Part shown: positions 8,068 through 17,180 of the stretch, piece after piece
Numbering within the stretch: the stretch's first letter is position 1
How the letters are laid out: every line of letters begins with the position of its first letter
NCBI RefSeq assembly: GCF_026342835.1
Contig: NZ_JAPEMI010000001.1
Span: forward strand, 4,284,501-4,348,500
Origin: Streptomyces sp. NBC_00154
GTDB lineage: Bacteria; Actinomycetota; Actinomycetes; Streptomycetales; Streptomycetaceae
Length of the DNA stretch: 64,000 bases
Direction: 5' to 3'
Notes under the pieces: model-generated
What the model saw: the letters and a program-made list of their open reading frames with translations, nothing else
The model's database searches: none
What the model was told of the DNA's origin: nothing
Made by a program: the position numbers and the translations under genes

Positions 8068-9749
8068 CCCACGACCACCACGACGAGCGCCCGCAGCTCA
8101 CCCCCGAGCAGATCGCGGCCGCGCTGAACCCGTCGGCCGGACGCAACGGCGGCGACCTCGTCGTCGAGACCCTCCAGGGCCTCGGCGCGACCACCGTCTT
8201 CGGCCTGCCCGGCCAGCACGCGCTCGGCATGTTCGACGCGCTGCGCCGCTCGTCCCTCTCGTACGTCGGCCTGCGCGTCGAGAACAACGCGGGCTTCGCC
8301 GCCGACGCGTACGGCCGGATCACCGGGGAAGTCGCCCCTCTGCTGCTCTCCACCGGCCCGGGGGCCCTCACCTCCCTCGCCGCACTCCAGGAGGCGGCGG
8401 CCGCCTCGGCGCCCGTGCTTGCCATCTCCAGCCAGATCCCGACCGCGGGCCTGGGCGGCGGGCGCCACGGTTACCTGCATGAACTCCGGGACCAGAAGGC
8501 GTCGTTCCGCGACGTCGTGAAGTCCGTCCACACGGTCCGTACGGCGTCGCAGATCCCGTCCGCGATCGCCGCCGCCTGGGAGTCCGCGCTGACGGCCCCG
8601 CACGGCCCGGTCTGGATCGAGATCCCGCAGGACGTGCTCCTGGCCGAGACCACCCTGCCGGCGGTCACCGCCATGGACGCCACGCCGAGGCCGCTCCACG
8701 CCCGCCCCGAGCTGACCGCCGTGGCGGCCCACCTGCTGGCGAACGCCGAACGGCCGGCGATCATCGCGGGCGGCGGAGTCGTACGCTCCGACGCGTCCGG
8801 CAAGCTGCTCGCTCTCGCGGAGAAGATCGACGCCCCGGTCGTCACCACGTTCGGCGGCAAGGGCGCCTTTCCCTGGGAGCACCCGCTCTCGCTCCAGTCC
8901 TGGCTGGAGGACCGTCACACGACGGACTTCCTCGAAGCGGCGGACGTCCTGCTGGTCATCGGCTCCGGACTGGGCGAACTCTCCTCGAACTACCACACGT
9001 TCAGCCCGCGCGGCCGGGTCATCCAGATCGAGGCGGACGCCGGGAAGCTGGAGTCCAACCACCCCGCGCTCGGCATCCACGCCGACGCCCGCGAGGCCCT
9101 CACCGACCTCCTCGAAGCGGTCGACCGCCGCGAGGACCCGTCGGCCGCGGAACGCGTCCGTACGGTGCTCGAAGCGGTACGCGAACGGATCGCCGGCCAG
9201 GACCTCACCCTGGAACAGCAGCTCATCGCCTCGGTGCGCGAAGCGCTGCCCGACACGTCCCCGAGCTTCTGGGACATGACGATCCTCGCCTACTGGGCCT
9301 GGTCCGCCTTCGACGCCCGCCACCCCAACACCATGCACTCGGCGCAGGGCGCGGGCGGTCTCGGCTACGGCTTCCCGGCCGCGCTCGGCGCGGCGGCGGC
9401 GGACCGTACGAAGCCGGTCCTGGCGGTCTCCGGCGACGGCGGCGCGATGTACTCGATCGCGGAACTGGCCACGGCCCGTCAGTACGACCTGCCGGTCACC
9501 TGGTTGATCATCGACGACGGCGGCTACGGCATCCTGCGCGAGTACATGACGGGTGCGTTCGGCGAGGCCACGGCGACGGAACTGTCCCGGCCGGACTTCG
9601 TCGCCCTCGCCGAGTCGTTCGGCGTACCGGCGGTCCGCACGACCCCGGAGACGCTCGCCGACGACCTGGCGAAGTCCTTCGCGGAGCCCGGTCCTTCGGT
9701 GGTCGTGCTCCCGGCACTGCTCAGGATGTTCGAGCCGACGCATCTGTAG
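8064..9749 (+). CDS. Thiamine-diphosphate-dependent enzyme (acetolactate synthase-like)
   Basis: A 561-residue three-domain ThDP enzyme. The N-terminal pyrimidine-binding domain holds the cofactor-activating Glu (E73 in R-V-E-N-N-A-G). A central domain with G-G-G-V-V-R follows. The C-terminal diphosphate domain has G-D-G-G-A-M-Y followed about 24 residues later by D-D-G-G-Y-G. This is the G-D-G...N-N Mg motif with Asp in place of the usual second-site Asn. The GTG start overlaps the ureohydrolase stop (GTGA), showing translational coupling. Catalysis is likely C-C bond making or breaking on a 2-oxo acid, or a CEAS-like condensation. True acetolactate synthase is unlikely given the neighbours. 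A strong hairpin pair follows the stop. Confidence 0.85.
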   Translation: MTHDHHDERPQLTPEQIAAALNPSAGRNGGDLVVETLQGLGATTVFGLPGQHALGMFDALRRSSLSYVGLRVENNAGFAADAYGRITGEVAPLLLSTGPGALTSLAALQEAAAASAPVLAISSQIPTAGLGGGRHGYLHELRDQKASFRDVVKSVHTVRTASQIPSAIAAAWESALTAPHGPVWIEIPQDVLLAETTLPAVTAMDATPRPLHARPELTAVAAHLLANAERPAIIAGGGVVRSDASGKLLALAEKIDAPVVTTFGGKGAFPWEHPLSLQSWLEDRHTTDFLEAADVLLVIGSGLGELSSNYHTFSPRGRVIQIEADAGKLESNHPALGIHADAREALTDLLEAVDRREDPSAAERVRTVLEAVRERIAGQDLTLEQQLIASVREALPDTSPSFWDMTILAYWAWSAFDARHPNTMHSAQGAGGLGYGFPAALGAAAADRTKPVLAVSGDGGAMYSIAELATARQYDLPVTWLIIDDGGYGILREYMTGAFGEATATELSRPDFVALAESFGVPAVRTTPETLADDLAKSFAEPGPSVVVLPALLRMFEPTHL

Positions 9750-9763
9750 GCCGCGACCCCACT

Positions 9764-9830
9764 GAGGTCCCGGGACACGGACCCGGAACCTCCCCTCGTC
9801 CGCGAGGTCCTCACCGACCTCGCGGACGAG
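9764..9830 (+). terminator. Tandem hairpins after the TPP enzyme gene
   Basis: An imperfect hairpin (arms 9764-9774 and 9782-9792) is followed at once by a perfect 15-bp stem (arms 9795-9809 and 9816-9830, loop of 6). There is no T-run, which is usual for Streptomyces terminators. It closes the symporter/ureohydrolase/TPP unit. Confidence 0.8.
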
Positions 9831-9978
9831 TCGGTGCCGCTCGCCCCGAAGCCGGTGTCCCGCGTCACAACCCCGTCGTCCGGGCCGGACGCGTACAACT
9901 TTTCGGCCGCTCAGGAGTCTTCTGTGTGCCAGGTGTGCAGGGGGCGCACCACGCAGATCACTCAGGGGGAGACGTCTC

Positions 9979-10944
9979 ATGACGGACCGGCCTCGTATTC
10001 ACCGCCGCGCACACTCCGCGCTCGCCGTCACGCTCGCCGCAGGCGTGCTCGCACCCGTGGCCCTCGCAGCCACGCCCGCCGCTGCCGCGACTCCGACGGT
10101 GAGCTGTACCTCCGGCAAGGCGGGGCTCGCCGCCAAGCTGTCGAAGGACATCACCGCCGCACTCAAGGGGCGCTCGTCGACCACGGCGATCGCGCTCTAC
10201 GACCGGACCACCAAGACGTCGTGCACGATGCGGTCCACGAGCAAGTACGACTCCGCGAGCGTCGTGAAGGCGACCGTCCTCGCGACGCTGCTCTGGGACA
10301 ACAAGAAGCACAACCGCTACCTCACGCAGCGCGAGGTCAACCTCGCCACCGCCATGATCACCAAGTCCGACAACAACGCGACCACCAGCCTGTGGAAGCA
10401 GCTCGGCGTCACCAAGGTGAAGGCGTTCCTGAAGGCCGCGGGGATGACGCACACCGTGCCCGGCTCCGGGGGCTACTGGGGACTGACCCAGATCACCGCG
10501 CAGGACGAGCTGCGACTGCTGTCCCTGCTGACCGCGAAGAACTCCGTGCTCAGTGACAACTCGCGCGCGTACGAGCTCGGCCTGATGCGCAAGGTCATCT
10601 CCTCGCAGCGCTGGGGGACGCCCGCCGGTGCCCCGTCCGGGGTGACCGTCCAGGTCAAGAACGGCTGGCTGCCGCGCGCCACGCACGGCTGGCGGGTGCA
10701 CAGCATCGGCGCGTTCACCGGGAAGGGGCACGACTACGGGATCACCGTGCTCACCCAGGACAACAAGACGATGAACGACGGCATCAACACCATCCAGGCG
10801 GTCGCCCGGGCCATCCACAAGGACCTGAACCCGGCCGCCACCGCGCAGACGACGATCGCCCCGCCGGCGAAGCCGCAGGAAGCGATTCCGGCAGTGCCCG
10901 AGGCTTCTGCGGTGCCGATGGTGACGGCCACACCGCAGCCGTAG
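9979..10944 (+). CDS. Exported class A beta-lactamase-like serine hydrolase
   Basis: A 321-residue protein with an N-terminal Arg/His-rich segment, a hydrophobic Ala-rich core and an A-x-A cleavage region near residue 38, so it is exported. The penicillin-interactive fold is shown by three motifs in the right order: S94-V-V-K97 (S-x-x-K), S130-D-N132 (S-D-N) and K227-N-G229 (K-T-G equivalent with Asn for Thr). The W-x-V-H-S-I-G-A-F segment fits the strand after K-T-G. The Pro/Ala-rich C-terminal tail is unusual for a free beta-lactamase. The K-N-G variant and the tail argue for a cell-wall peptidase or a non-resistance hydrolase rather than a clinical-type beta-lactamase. A GGGGGAG ribosome site precedes the ATG. 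Confidence 0.85.
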   Translation: MTDRPRIHRRAHSALAVTLAAGVLAPVALAATPAAAATPTVSCTSGKAGLAAKLSKDITAALKGRSSTTAIALYDRTTKTSCTMRSTSKYDSASVVKATVLATLLWDNKKHNRYLTQREVNLATAMITKSDNNATTSLWKQLGVTKVKAFLKAAGMTHTVPGSGGYWGLTQITAQDELRLLSLLTAKNSVLSDNSRAYELGLMRKVISSQRWGTPAGAPSGVTVQVKNGWLPRATHGWRVHSIGAFTGKGHDYGITVLTQDNKTMNDGINTIQAVARAIHKDLNPAATAQTTIAPPAKPQEAIPAVPEASAVPMVTATPQP

Positions 10945-11063
10945 TTCCTCGCGGATCCGGGTCCGGGCGTAGGCCGAACGGACCATCTTTGTGACGGCGG
11001 GATGAAATCCGCAGCTGACCGCGTTGGTGCCTTCCGGTAGATCAGGTCGAACGGGAGGCACCG

Positions 11064-14000
11064 GTGACGGACGCAGGCACGGACGCGGAGCGGCGGGGCT
11101 GGGCCCGGCGGCTGGGCGGCTACGCATGGCGCTACCGGCGCAATGTGCTGCTGGCACTCGGCTCGTCGCTCGCCGGGATGGCCGTGCTGGCACTCGTCCC
11201 GCTGATCACCAAGGTGATCATCGACGATGTCGTCGGCAACCACACCCGCTCCCTCGGAGTCTGGACCGGCCTCCTGATCGCCGCGGCCGTGCTGGTGTAC
11301 ATATCGACGTACATCCGCCGCTACTACGGCGGCCGGCTCGCCCTCGACGTACAGCACGATCTGCGTACCGAGATGTACGGGACGCTCACCCGGCTCGACG
11401 GGAAGCGGCAGGACGAGCTGTCCACCGGGCAGGTCGTCGGGCGCGCCACCAGCGACCTTCAGCTGATCCAGGGGCTTCTGTTCATGCTCCCGATGACCAT
11501 CGGGAACGTGCTGCTCTTCCTCATCTCCCTGGTCATCATGGCGTGGCTCTCCCCGCTGCTGACACTGGTCGCGATCGCCGTCGCCCCCGCCCTCTGGTAC
11601 ATCGCCCGCCGCTCCCGCTCCCGGCTCTTCCCCGCCACCTGGTACGCCCAGGGCCAGGCCGCCGCAGTCGCCGGAGTCGTCGACGGGGCCGTCTCCGGGG
11701 TCCGGGTCGTCAAGGGGTTCGGGCAGGAGGAGCAGGAGACCGGCAAGCTGCGCGAGGTCGGGCGGAAGCTGTTCGCCGGGCGGCTGCGCACCATCCGGCT
11801 GAACGCCAGGTACACCCCCGCCCTCCAGGCCGTCCCCGCGCTCGGCCAGGTCGCGATGCTGGCGCTCGGCGGCTGGCTCGCCACCCGCGGCGAGATCACC
11901 CTCGGTACGTTCGTGGCGTTCTCCACCTATCTCGCCCAGCTCGTCGGGCCGGTCCGGATGCTCGCCATGGTGCTCACGGTCGGGCAGCAGGCCCGCGCCG
12001 GTGTGGAGCGCGTACTCGAACTGATCGACACCGAGCCCACCATGCAGGACGGCACGGTGGAGCTCCCGGCGGACGCCCCCGCGAGCGTCGAGTTCGACGA
12101 CGTGCGGTTCGGGTACGACCCCGAGCGGCCGGTCCTCGACGGGTTCTCGCTGACCATCGAGCCCGGTGAGACCGTCGCCGTCGTCGGTGCCTCCGGCAGC
12201 GGGAAGTCCACCGTCTCCCTGCTGCTGCCCCGCTTCTACGACGTTTCGCACGGCGCCGTCCTGGTCGGCGGCCACGACGTCCGCGAGCTCACCCAGGACT
12301 CGCTGCGGGCCGCTATCGGCCTCGTACCGGAAGACAGCTTCCTCTTCTCCGACACGGTCCGCGCCAACATCGCGTACGGACACCCGGACGCCACCCAGGA
12401 CCAGATCGAGCAGGCCGCCCGCGCCGCCCAGGCGGACCGTTTCATCGCCGATCTGCCCCTCGGCTACGACACCAAGGTCGGCGAGCACGGCCTGACCCTC
12501 TCCGGCGGCCAGCGGCAGCGCGTCGCGCTCGCCCGCGCGATCCTCACCGACCCCCGGCTGCTTCTCCTCGACGACGCCACCTCGGCCGTCGACGCCCGCG
12601 TCGAGCACGAGATCCACGAGGCCCTGGCGCAGGTGATGGCGGGCCGCACGACCCTGCTGATCGCCCACCGCCGCTCCACCCTCGGCCTCGCCGACCGGAT
12701 CGCCGTCCTGGAGGAGGGCCGCCTCGCTGACATCGGTACGCACGAGGAGCTGGAGCGCCGCTCCCCGCTCTACCGGCGTCTGCTCACCGACCCGGACGAG
12801 CTGGGCGGCACCTCCCCGGGCCACCAGCCGGTCCTGGCGGACACGGCCGTCGAGGACGACCGGGCGCTCCAGGAGGAGCTGGAAGCCGACTTCGACGCCG
12901 AGCGCGGCATCAGCCCCGGGCTGTGGGTCCGCAAGGAGGAGCCGCGTGACACCGGCGCCGCCGGCATGCCCGCCACCCCCGAGCTGCTCGCCCAGGTCGA
13001 GGCGCTGCCCCCGGCCACCGACATCCCGGACATCGACGAGGCGCGCGCCGTGCGCGCCGAGGAGTCGTACGGGCTGCGCCGGCTGCTGCACGGCTTCGGC
13101 CTTCCCCTGCTGGTGAGCCTGACACTCGTCGCCGTCGACGCGGGCATGAGCCTGATCCTGCCGGTGCTGATCCGGCACGGCATCGACCAGGGCGTCACGC
13201 AGATGGCGCTCGGCGCGGTCTGGGCGGCCTCCGCGATCGCCCTGCTCGTCGTGCTGGCGCAGTGGGCCGCGCAGATCGGCGAGACCCGGATGACGGGCCG
13301 CACCGGCGAACGGGTGCTCTACTCACTGCGGCTGAAGATCTTCGCGCAGCTCCAGCGGCTCGGCCTCGACTACTACGAGCGCGAGCTGACCGGCCGCATC
13401 ATGACCCGGATGACGACGGACATCGACGCGCTGTCCACGTTCCTGCAGACCGGTCTGGTCACGGCCTTCGTCTCGGTCGTCACGTTCTTCGGCATCATGG
13501 TCGTGCTGCTCGTCCTCGACGTGGAGCTTGCACTCGTCGTCTTCGCGACGCTTCCGGTGCTGGTCATCGGTACGTTCTTCTTCCGCCGCAAGAGCGTCAA
13601 GGCGTACGAACTGGCCCGTGAGCGGATCAGCGTCGTCAACGCCGATCTCCAGGAGTCCGTCTCCGGGCTCCGGATCGTGCAGGCGTTCCGCCGCGAGCGG
13701 GACGGCGCCGAACGGTTCGCCGACCGCAGCGACCACTACCGCGAGGCCCGGGTACGCGGCCAGTGGCTGATCTCGGTCTACTTCCCGTTCGTGCAGCTGC
13801 TGTCGTCGGTGGCCGCGGCCGCCGTTCTGATCGTGGGCGCGGGCCGGGTCGACAACGGCACCCTCACCACCGGTGCGCTCGTCGCGTATCTGCTCTACAT
13901 CGACCTGTTCTTCGCGCCCGTGCAGCAGCTCTCCCAGGTCTTCGACGGCTACCAGCAGGCCACCGTCTCGCTCGGCCGCATCCAGGAACTCCTCCGGGAG

Positions 14001-14804
14001 CCGACCTCCACCGCCGACTCCGCGGAGCCGCTGGACGTGCTGTCGCTGCGCGGCGAGATCGCGTTCGAGAACGTGACCTTCGCGTACGGCGCCGGCGACG
14101 ACGAGGAAGAGGCCCTCACCGGCATCGACCTGCGGATCCCGGCCGGCCAGACCGTCGCGTTCGTCGGCGAGACCGGCGCCGGGAAGTCCACCCTCGTCAA
14201 GCTCGTCGCCCGGTTCTACGACCCGACGGGCGGCCGGGTCACGGCGGACGGCACCGATCTGCGCCGCCTCGACCTCACCGCGTACCGGCACCGGCTCGGC
14301 GTCGTACCGCAGGAGGCCTACCTCTTCGCGGGTACGGTCCGCGACGCCATCGCCTACGGGCGGCCGGACGCCACCGATGCACAGGTGGAGGCCGCGGCCC
14401 GGGCGGTCGGTGCCCACGACATGATCGCCACGCTGGACGGCGGCTATCTGCACGAGGTCGCCGAGCGGGGCCGCAACCTCTCGGCCGGCCAGCGCCAGCT
14501 GATCGCACTCGCCCGCGCCGAACTGGTCGACCCGGACATCCTGCTGCTCGACGAGGCGACCGCCTCCCTGGACCTCGCCAGCGAGGCCCTGGTCAACCAG
14601 GCGACCGACCGGCTCACCGGCCGCCGCACCACCCTCGTCGTCGCCCACCGGCTGACCACGGCCGCCCGCGCCGACCGGGTCGTGGTGATGGACCACGGCC
14701 GGGTCGTCGAGGACGGCACGCACGACGAACTCCTCGCCGAGGAAGGGCATTACGCCGTGCTGTGGCGGACCTTCATCGGGGAGGACGAGCCCGCGGGGGT
14801 CTGA
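11064..14804 (+). CDS. Fused two-half ABC exporter (TMD-NBD-TMD-NBD)
   Basis: A 1246-residue protein holding two complete exporter halves in one chain. The first membrane domain spans about residues 20-310 and the first ATPase about 340-575. A charged linker precedes the second membrane domain (about 690-960), and the second ATPase lies at about 990-1235. NBD1 has Walker A K381, L-S-G-G-Q near 479 and Walker B ending D503-D504, with Asp where the catalytic Glu should be. NBD2 has Walker A K1041, a variant signature L-S-A-G-Q at 1139 and a normal Walker B with E1164. The composite site built from NBD1 Walker motifs and the NBD2 signature is therefore degenerate, as in heterodimeric exporters. 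GTG start with GGGAGGCA just upstream. Cargo could be a drug, lipid or peptide; nothing local decides. Confidence 0.93.
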   Translation: MTDAGTDAERRGWARRLGGYAWRYRRNVLLALGSSLAGMAVLALVPLITKVIIDDVVGNHTRSLGVWTGLLIAAAVLVYISTYIRRYYGGRLALDVQHDLRTEMYGTLTRLDGKRQDELSTGQVVGRATSDLQLIQGLLFMLPMTIGNVLLFLISLVIMAWLSPLLTLVAIAVAPALWYIARRSRSRLFPATWYAQGQAAAVAGVVDGAVSGVRVVKGFGQEEQETGKLREVGRKLFAGRLRTIRLNARYTPALQAVPALGQVAMLALGGWLATRGEITLGTFVAFSTYLAQLVGPVRMLAMVLTVGQQARAGVERVLELIDTEPTMQDGTVELPADAPASVEFDDVRFGYDPERPVLDGFSLTIEPGETVAVVGASGSGKSTVSLLLPRFYDVSHGAVLVGGHDVRELTQDSLRAAIGLVPEDSFLFSDTVRANIAYGHPDATQDQIEQAARAAQADRFIADLPLGYDTKVGEHGLTLSGGQRQRVALARAILTDPRLLLLDDATSAVDARVEHEIHEALAQVMAGRTTLLIAHRRSTLGLADRIAVLEEGRLADIGTHEELERRSPLYRRLLTDPDELGGTSPGHQPVLADTAVEDDRALQEELEADFDAERGISPGLWVRKEEPRDTGAAGMPATPELLAQVEALPPATDIPDIDEARAVRAEESYGLRRLLHGFGLPLLVSLTLVAVDAGMSLILPVLIRHGIDQGVTQMALGAVWAASAIALLVVLAQWAAQIGETRMTGRTGERVLYSLRLKIFAQLQRLGLDYYERELTGRIMTRMTTDIDALSTFLQTGLVTAFVSVVTFFGIMVVLLVLDVELALVVFATLPVLVIGTFFFRRKSVKAYELARERISVVNADLQESVSGLRIVQAFRRERDGAERFADRSDHYREARVRGQWLISVYFPFVQLLSSVAAAAVLIVGAGRVDNGTLTTGALVAYLLYIDLFFAPVQQLSQVFDGYQQATVSLGRIQELLREPTSTADSAEPLDVLSLRGEIAFENVTFAYGAGDDEEEALTGIDLRIPAGQTVAFVGETGAGKSTLVKLVARFYDPTGGRVTADGTDLRRLDLTAYRHRLGVVPQEAYLFAGTVRDAIAYGRPDATDAQVEAAARAVGAHDMIATLDGGYLHEVAERGRNLSAGQRQLIALARAELVDPDILLLDEATASLDLASEALVNQATDRLTGRRTTLVVAHRLTTAARADRVVVMDHGRVVEDGTHDELLAEEGHYAVLWRTFIGEDEPAGV

Positions 14805-14817
14805 CCCGGGGCGGTTC

Positions 14818-14967
14818 TCAGCGGATTCCTGAGATCTTGCCGGTCCGCAGGTCCGACTGAACCGTCAGACAGGTGTATGTGGGGTGCTTGCCGCCGCTCC
14901 GGGTGAGCCGCACCTTCGACCAGGTGTGTCCGGCGCCGCTGTCGCCCGCGGTGACCTTGAAGGCGAG
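14818..14967 (-). pseudogene. 3' remnant of an unidentified gene
   Basis: Read on the minus strand, the last 49 codons before the stop at 14818 have almost only G or C in third position, a signature of real coding sequence. They give a Lys/Arg/Gly/Thr-rich peptide with H-T-W-S-K-V-R-L-T-R-S-G-G-K and a single Cys, ending K-I-S-G-I-R. Upstream of about 14967 the codon bias collapses. No start codon with a ribosome site is found before the divergent small secreted-protein gene. The best reading is a truncated gene whose 5' part has been lost. It cannot be identified by eye. Confidence 0.5.
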
Positions 14968-15081
14968 ATGCGTAGCTCGCCGGGTGCAACCTCCGGATGA
15001 CCTCTCGCGTCGTACGCATGTACGCGTATGTGGCACGTTTGAGCGAGTGTGTTCGATGGGGCGGATGGGGTGGCTGGGGTG

Positions 15082-15519
15082 ATGGGTCTGCTGGAGATCA
15101 GAGGAACCGGAAGGGCAACAAGGGGGAGCGGCGGCGGGGGGCGGCAGGCCCTGGTGCAGCTGCTCGTCCTGGCGCTGGTGAGCGCCGTCGGCCTGGTCCT
15201 CGGCGGTACCGGGGCGAGCAGCGCCGACGCCGTGTCGGCGTGCGGCGGACGGCCCGCGAAGACGGTGAAGTTCGCGACCGGCGAGCTGCGCGTCTACAGG
15301 AGCCGCGCCTACGCCTGCGCAGTCACCGTCGCCAAGAAGCCGGGCAAGCGCCGCCCGATCTCCGTCCAGCTGCAGGCACGCGGTGCCCGGCCCGTCGGCG
15401 ACAGCGGCAGATACACCACGCAGGCAGGCCCGGTGACGGTGCCCGCGCTGCACCGATGCATACGAGCCGCGGGCTCGGTCTCCGGGACATCGCGCTCCAC
15501 GGGCTGGATCCTCTGCTGA
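15082..15519 (+). CDS. Small exported protein of unknown function
   Basis: Predicted 145 residues from the ATG at 15082; a GTG at 15049 would add 11 residues. A basic N-terminus is followed by a hydrophobic stretch (L-V-Q-L-L-V-L-A-L-V near residue 25) and an A-S-S-A-D-A cleavage region, so it is probably secreted. The mature part is about 95 residues, basic, with four Cys that could form two disulphides, and no catalytic motif. Third-position GC is high throughout. It resembles the small disulphide-bonded secreted proteins that abound in Streptomyces, but no family is recognised. It lies just before an exported peptidase gene in the same direction. Confidence 0.7.
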   Translation: MGLLEIRGTGRATRGSGGGGRQALVQLLVLALVSAVGLVLGGTGASSADAVSACGGRPAKTVKFATGELRVYRSRAYACAVTVAKKPGKRRPISVQLQARGARPVGDSGRYTTQAGPVTVPALHRCIRAAGSVSGTSRSTGWILC

Positions 15520-15614
15520 CGCCGCCTGCCTGACGCCGGGACAACAGGGTCTGGCGGGCCGGGTGTTGCCCCCGCTAGGTTCACGACGAATGTTGTGAAT
15601 CAAGGGGAGGGTGT

Positions 15615-17105
15615 ATGCGCAAGGCGCTCAGAGGTTTCCTGTCGCTGGCGGTGCTCATAGGTACCGTGACTGCGACGGGTGCCTCGGTCGATGCGGCTAC
15701 CGCCGCTGAACCGGCCGCGTTGGAGTCCGCCCAGGCCGCTGCGGGCAGTGACAGCGGTACGAGCACGGACATCAAGGACCGCATCCTGGCCATCCCGGGA
15801 ATGAGTCTGATCGAGGAGAAGCCGTACGCGGGCTACCGCTACTTCGTCCTCAACTACACCCAGCCGATCGACCACCGGCATCCGTCCAAGGGCACGTTCC
15901 AGCAGCGGATCACCCTGCTGCACAAGGACACGTCCCGCCCGACGGTCTTCTACACCAGCGGCTACAACGTCTCCACGAACCCCAGCCGCTCCGAGCCGAC
16001 CCGGATCATCGACGGCAACCAGGTCTCGCTGGAGTATCGCTTCTTCACCCCGTCCCGTCCGGCACCCGCCGACTGGTCGAAGCTCGACATCTGGCAGGCC
16101 GCCAGCGACCAGCACCGCGTCTTCACCGCGCTGAAGCAGATCTACTCCAAGAACTGGCTGACCACCGGTGGCTCGAAGGGCGGCATGACCGCCACGTACT
16201 TCGAGCGCTTCTACCCCAAGGACATGGACGGCGTCGTCGCGTACGTCGCGCCGAACGACGTGGTCAACAAGGAGGACTCGGCGTACGACCGGTTCTTCCG
16301 GAACGTCGGCACCGAGGAGTGCCGCGACCGGCTGAACGGTGTGCAGCGCGAGGCGCTGATACGCCGCGAGCCGCTGGAGAAGAAGTACAAGGAGTACGCC
16401 GACCAGAACGGCTACACCTTCAACACCGTCGGCTCGCTCGACAAGGCGTACGAAGCCGTCGTCATGGACTACGTCTGGGCGTTCTGGCAGTACAGCCTGC
16501 TCGCCGACTGCGATTCCATCCCGGCCGACGCCAAGACCGCCCCCGACCAGGCGATCTGGGACTCGATCGACGGCATCTCCGGCTTCTCCGCCTACGTGGA
16601 CCAGGGCCTGAACACGTACACGCCGTACTACTACCAGGCGGGCACCCAGCTCGGCTCGCCGGACATCGAGCAGCCGTGGCTCGGCAACCTCAGCCGGTAC
16701 GGGTACCAGCCGCCGCGCAACTTCGTGCCGCGCTCCATCCCGATGAAGTTCCAGCCGTCGGTGATGCGTGACGTCGACAGCTGGGTGAAGCACCACGCCC
16801 ACCACATGCTGTACGTGTACGGGGAGAACGACCCGTGGGGCGCGGAGCGCTTCCGCCTCGGTGCGGGCGCCCGTGACAGCTACGTCTACACGGTGGCGGG
16901 CGGCAACCACGGCTCCAATGTGGCCGGTCTCGCCGCCGACGAGAAGGCGAACGCCACCGCGGCCATTCTGCGCTGGGCGGGCGTCGCCCCGGCCGCCGTG
17001 CAGTCGGACCCGGCGAAGGCGAAGCCGCTCGCTCCGTACGACGCGCGCCTCGACAAGAAGGACGTGACGAGCGAGCGCAGGCAGGGCCCCGCGCTGCGGC
17101 CGTAA
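15615..17105 (+). CDS. Exported tripeptidyl aminopeptidase-like serine peptidase (S28/S37 type)
   Basis: A 496-residue alpha/beta-hydrolase peptidase with an N-terminal signal peptide of about 30 residues (M-R-K-A-L-R-G-F-L-S-L-A-V-L). The nucleophile is S187 in G-G-S-K-G-G. The acid lies in Y-G-E-N-D-P-W and the base in G-G-N-H-G-S-N near residue 430. These motifs and the length match the Streptomyces PS-10 family, whose known members release tri- or tetrapeptides from protein N-termini outside the cell. The ATG has GGGGAGG 5-8 bases upstream. Together with the neighbouring exported hydrolases it suits extracellular nutrient recovery. It converges on the GH3 gene across a shared terminator. 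Confidence 0.9.
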   Translation: MRKALRGFLSLAVLIGTVTATGASVDAATAAEPAALESAQAAAGSDSGTSTDIKDRILAIPGMSLIEEKPYAGYRYFVLNYTQPIDHRHPSKGTFQQRITLLHKDTSRPTVFYTSGYNVSTNPSRSEPTRIIDGNQVSLEYRFFTPSRPAPADWSKLDIWQAASDQHRVFTALKQIYSKNWLTTGGSKGGMTATYFERFYPKDMDGVVAYVAPNDVVNKEDSAYDRFFRNVGTEECRDRLNGVQREALIRREPLEKKYKEYADQNGYTFNTVGSLDKAYEAVVMDYVWAFWQYSLLADCDSIPADAKTAPDQAIWDSIDGISGFSAYVDQGLNTYTPYYYQAGTQLGSPDIEQPWLGNLSRYGYQPPRNFVPRSIPMKFQPSVMRDVDSWVKHHAHHMLYVYGENDPWGAERFRLGAGARDSYVYTVAGGNHGSNVAGLAADEKANATAAILRWAGVAPAAVQSDPAKAKPLAPYDARLDKKDVTSERRQGPALRP

Positions 17106-17126
17106 CAGGCCGGCACGACGTGATGA

Positions 17127-17163
17127 GTGCCGGGCCCGAACCGCCGCGGTTCGGGCCCGGCAC
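17127..17163. terminator. Bidirectional terminator between peptidase and GH3 genes
   Basis: A perfect 17-bp stem (arms 17127-17143 and 17147-17163) with a 3-base loop, centred in the 75-base gap between two convergent genes. Confidence 0.92.
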
Positions 17164-17180
17164 GTGCGCACTCCCTTCCG

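Noticed and set aside
8031..9980. 649-codon minus-strand frame opposite the TPP enzyme gene
   Set aside because: It is the mirror of a GC3-rich gene: the product is Arg/Gly/Val-rich with no domain, and the plus strand has clear ThDP motifs.
10734..13178. 814-codon minus-strand frame opposite the ABC exporter
   Set aside because: Low-complexity Asp/Glu/Gly/Arg composition typical of an antisense shadow; the plus strand encodes intact Walker motifs.
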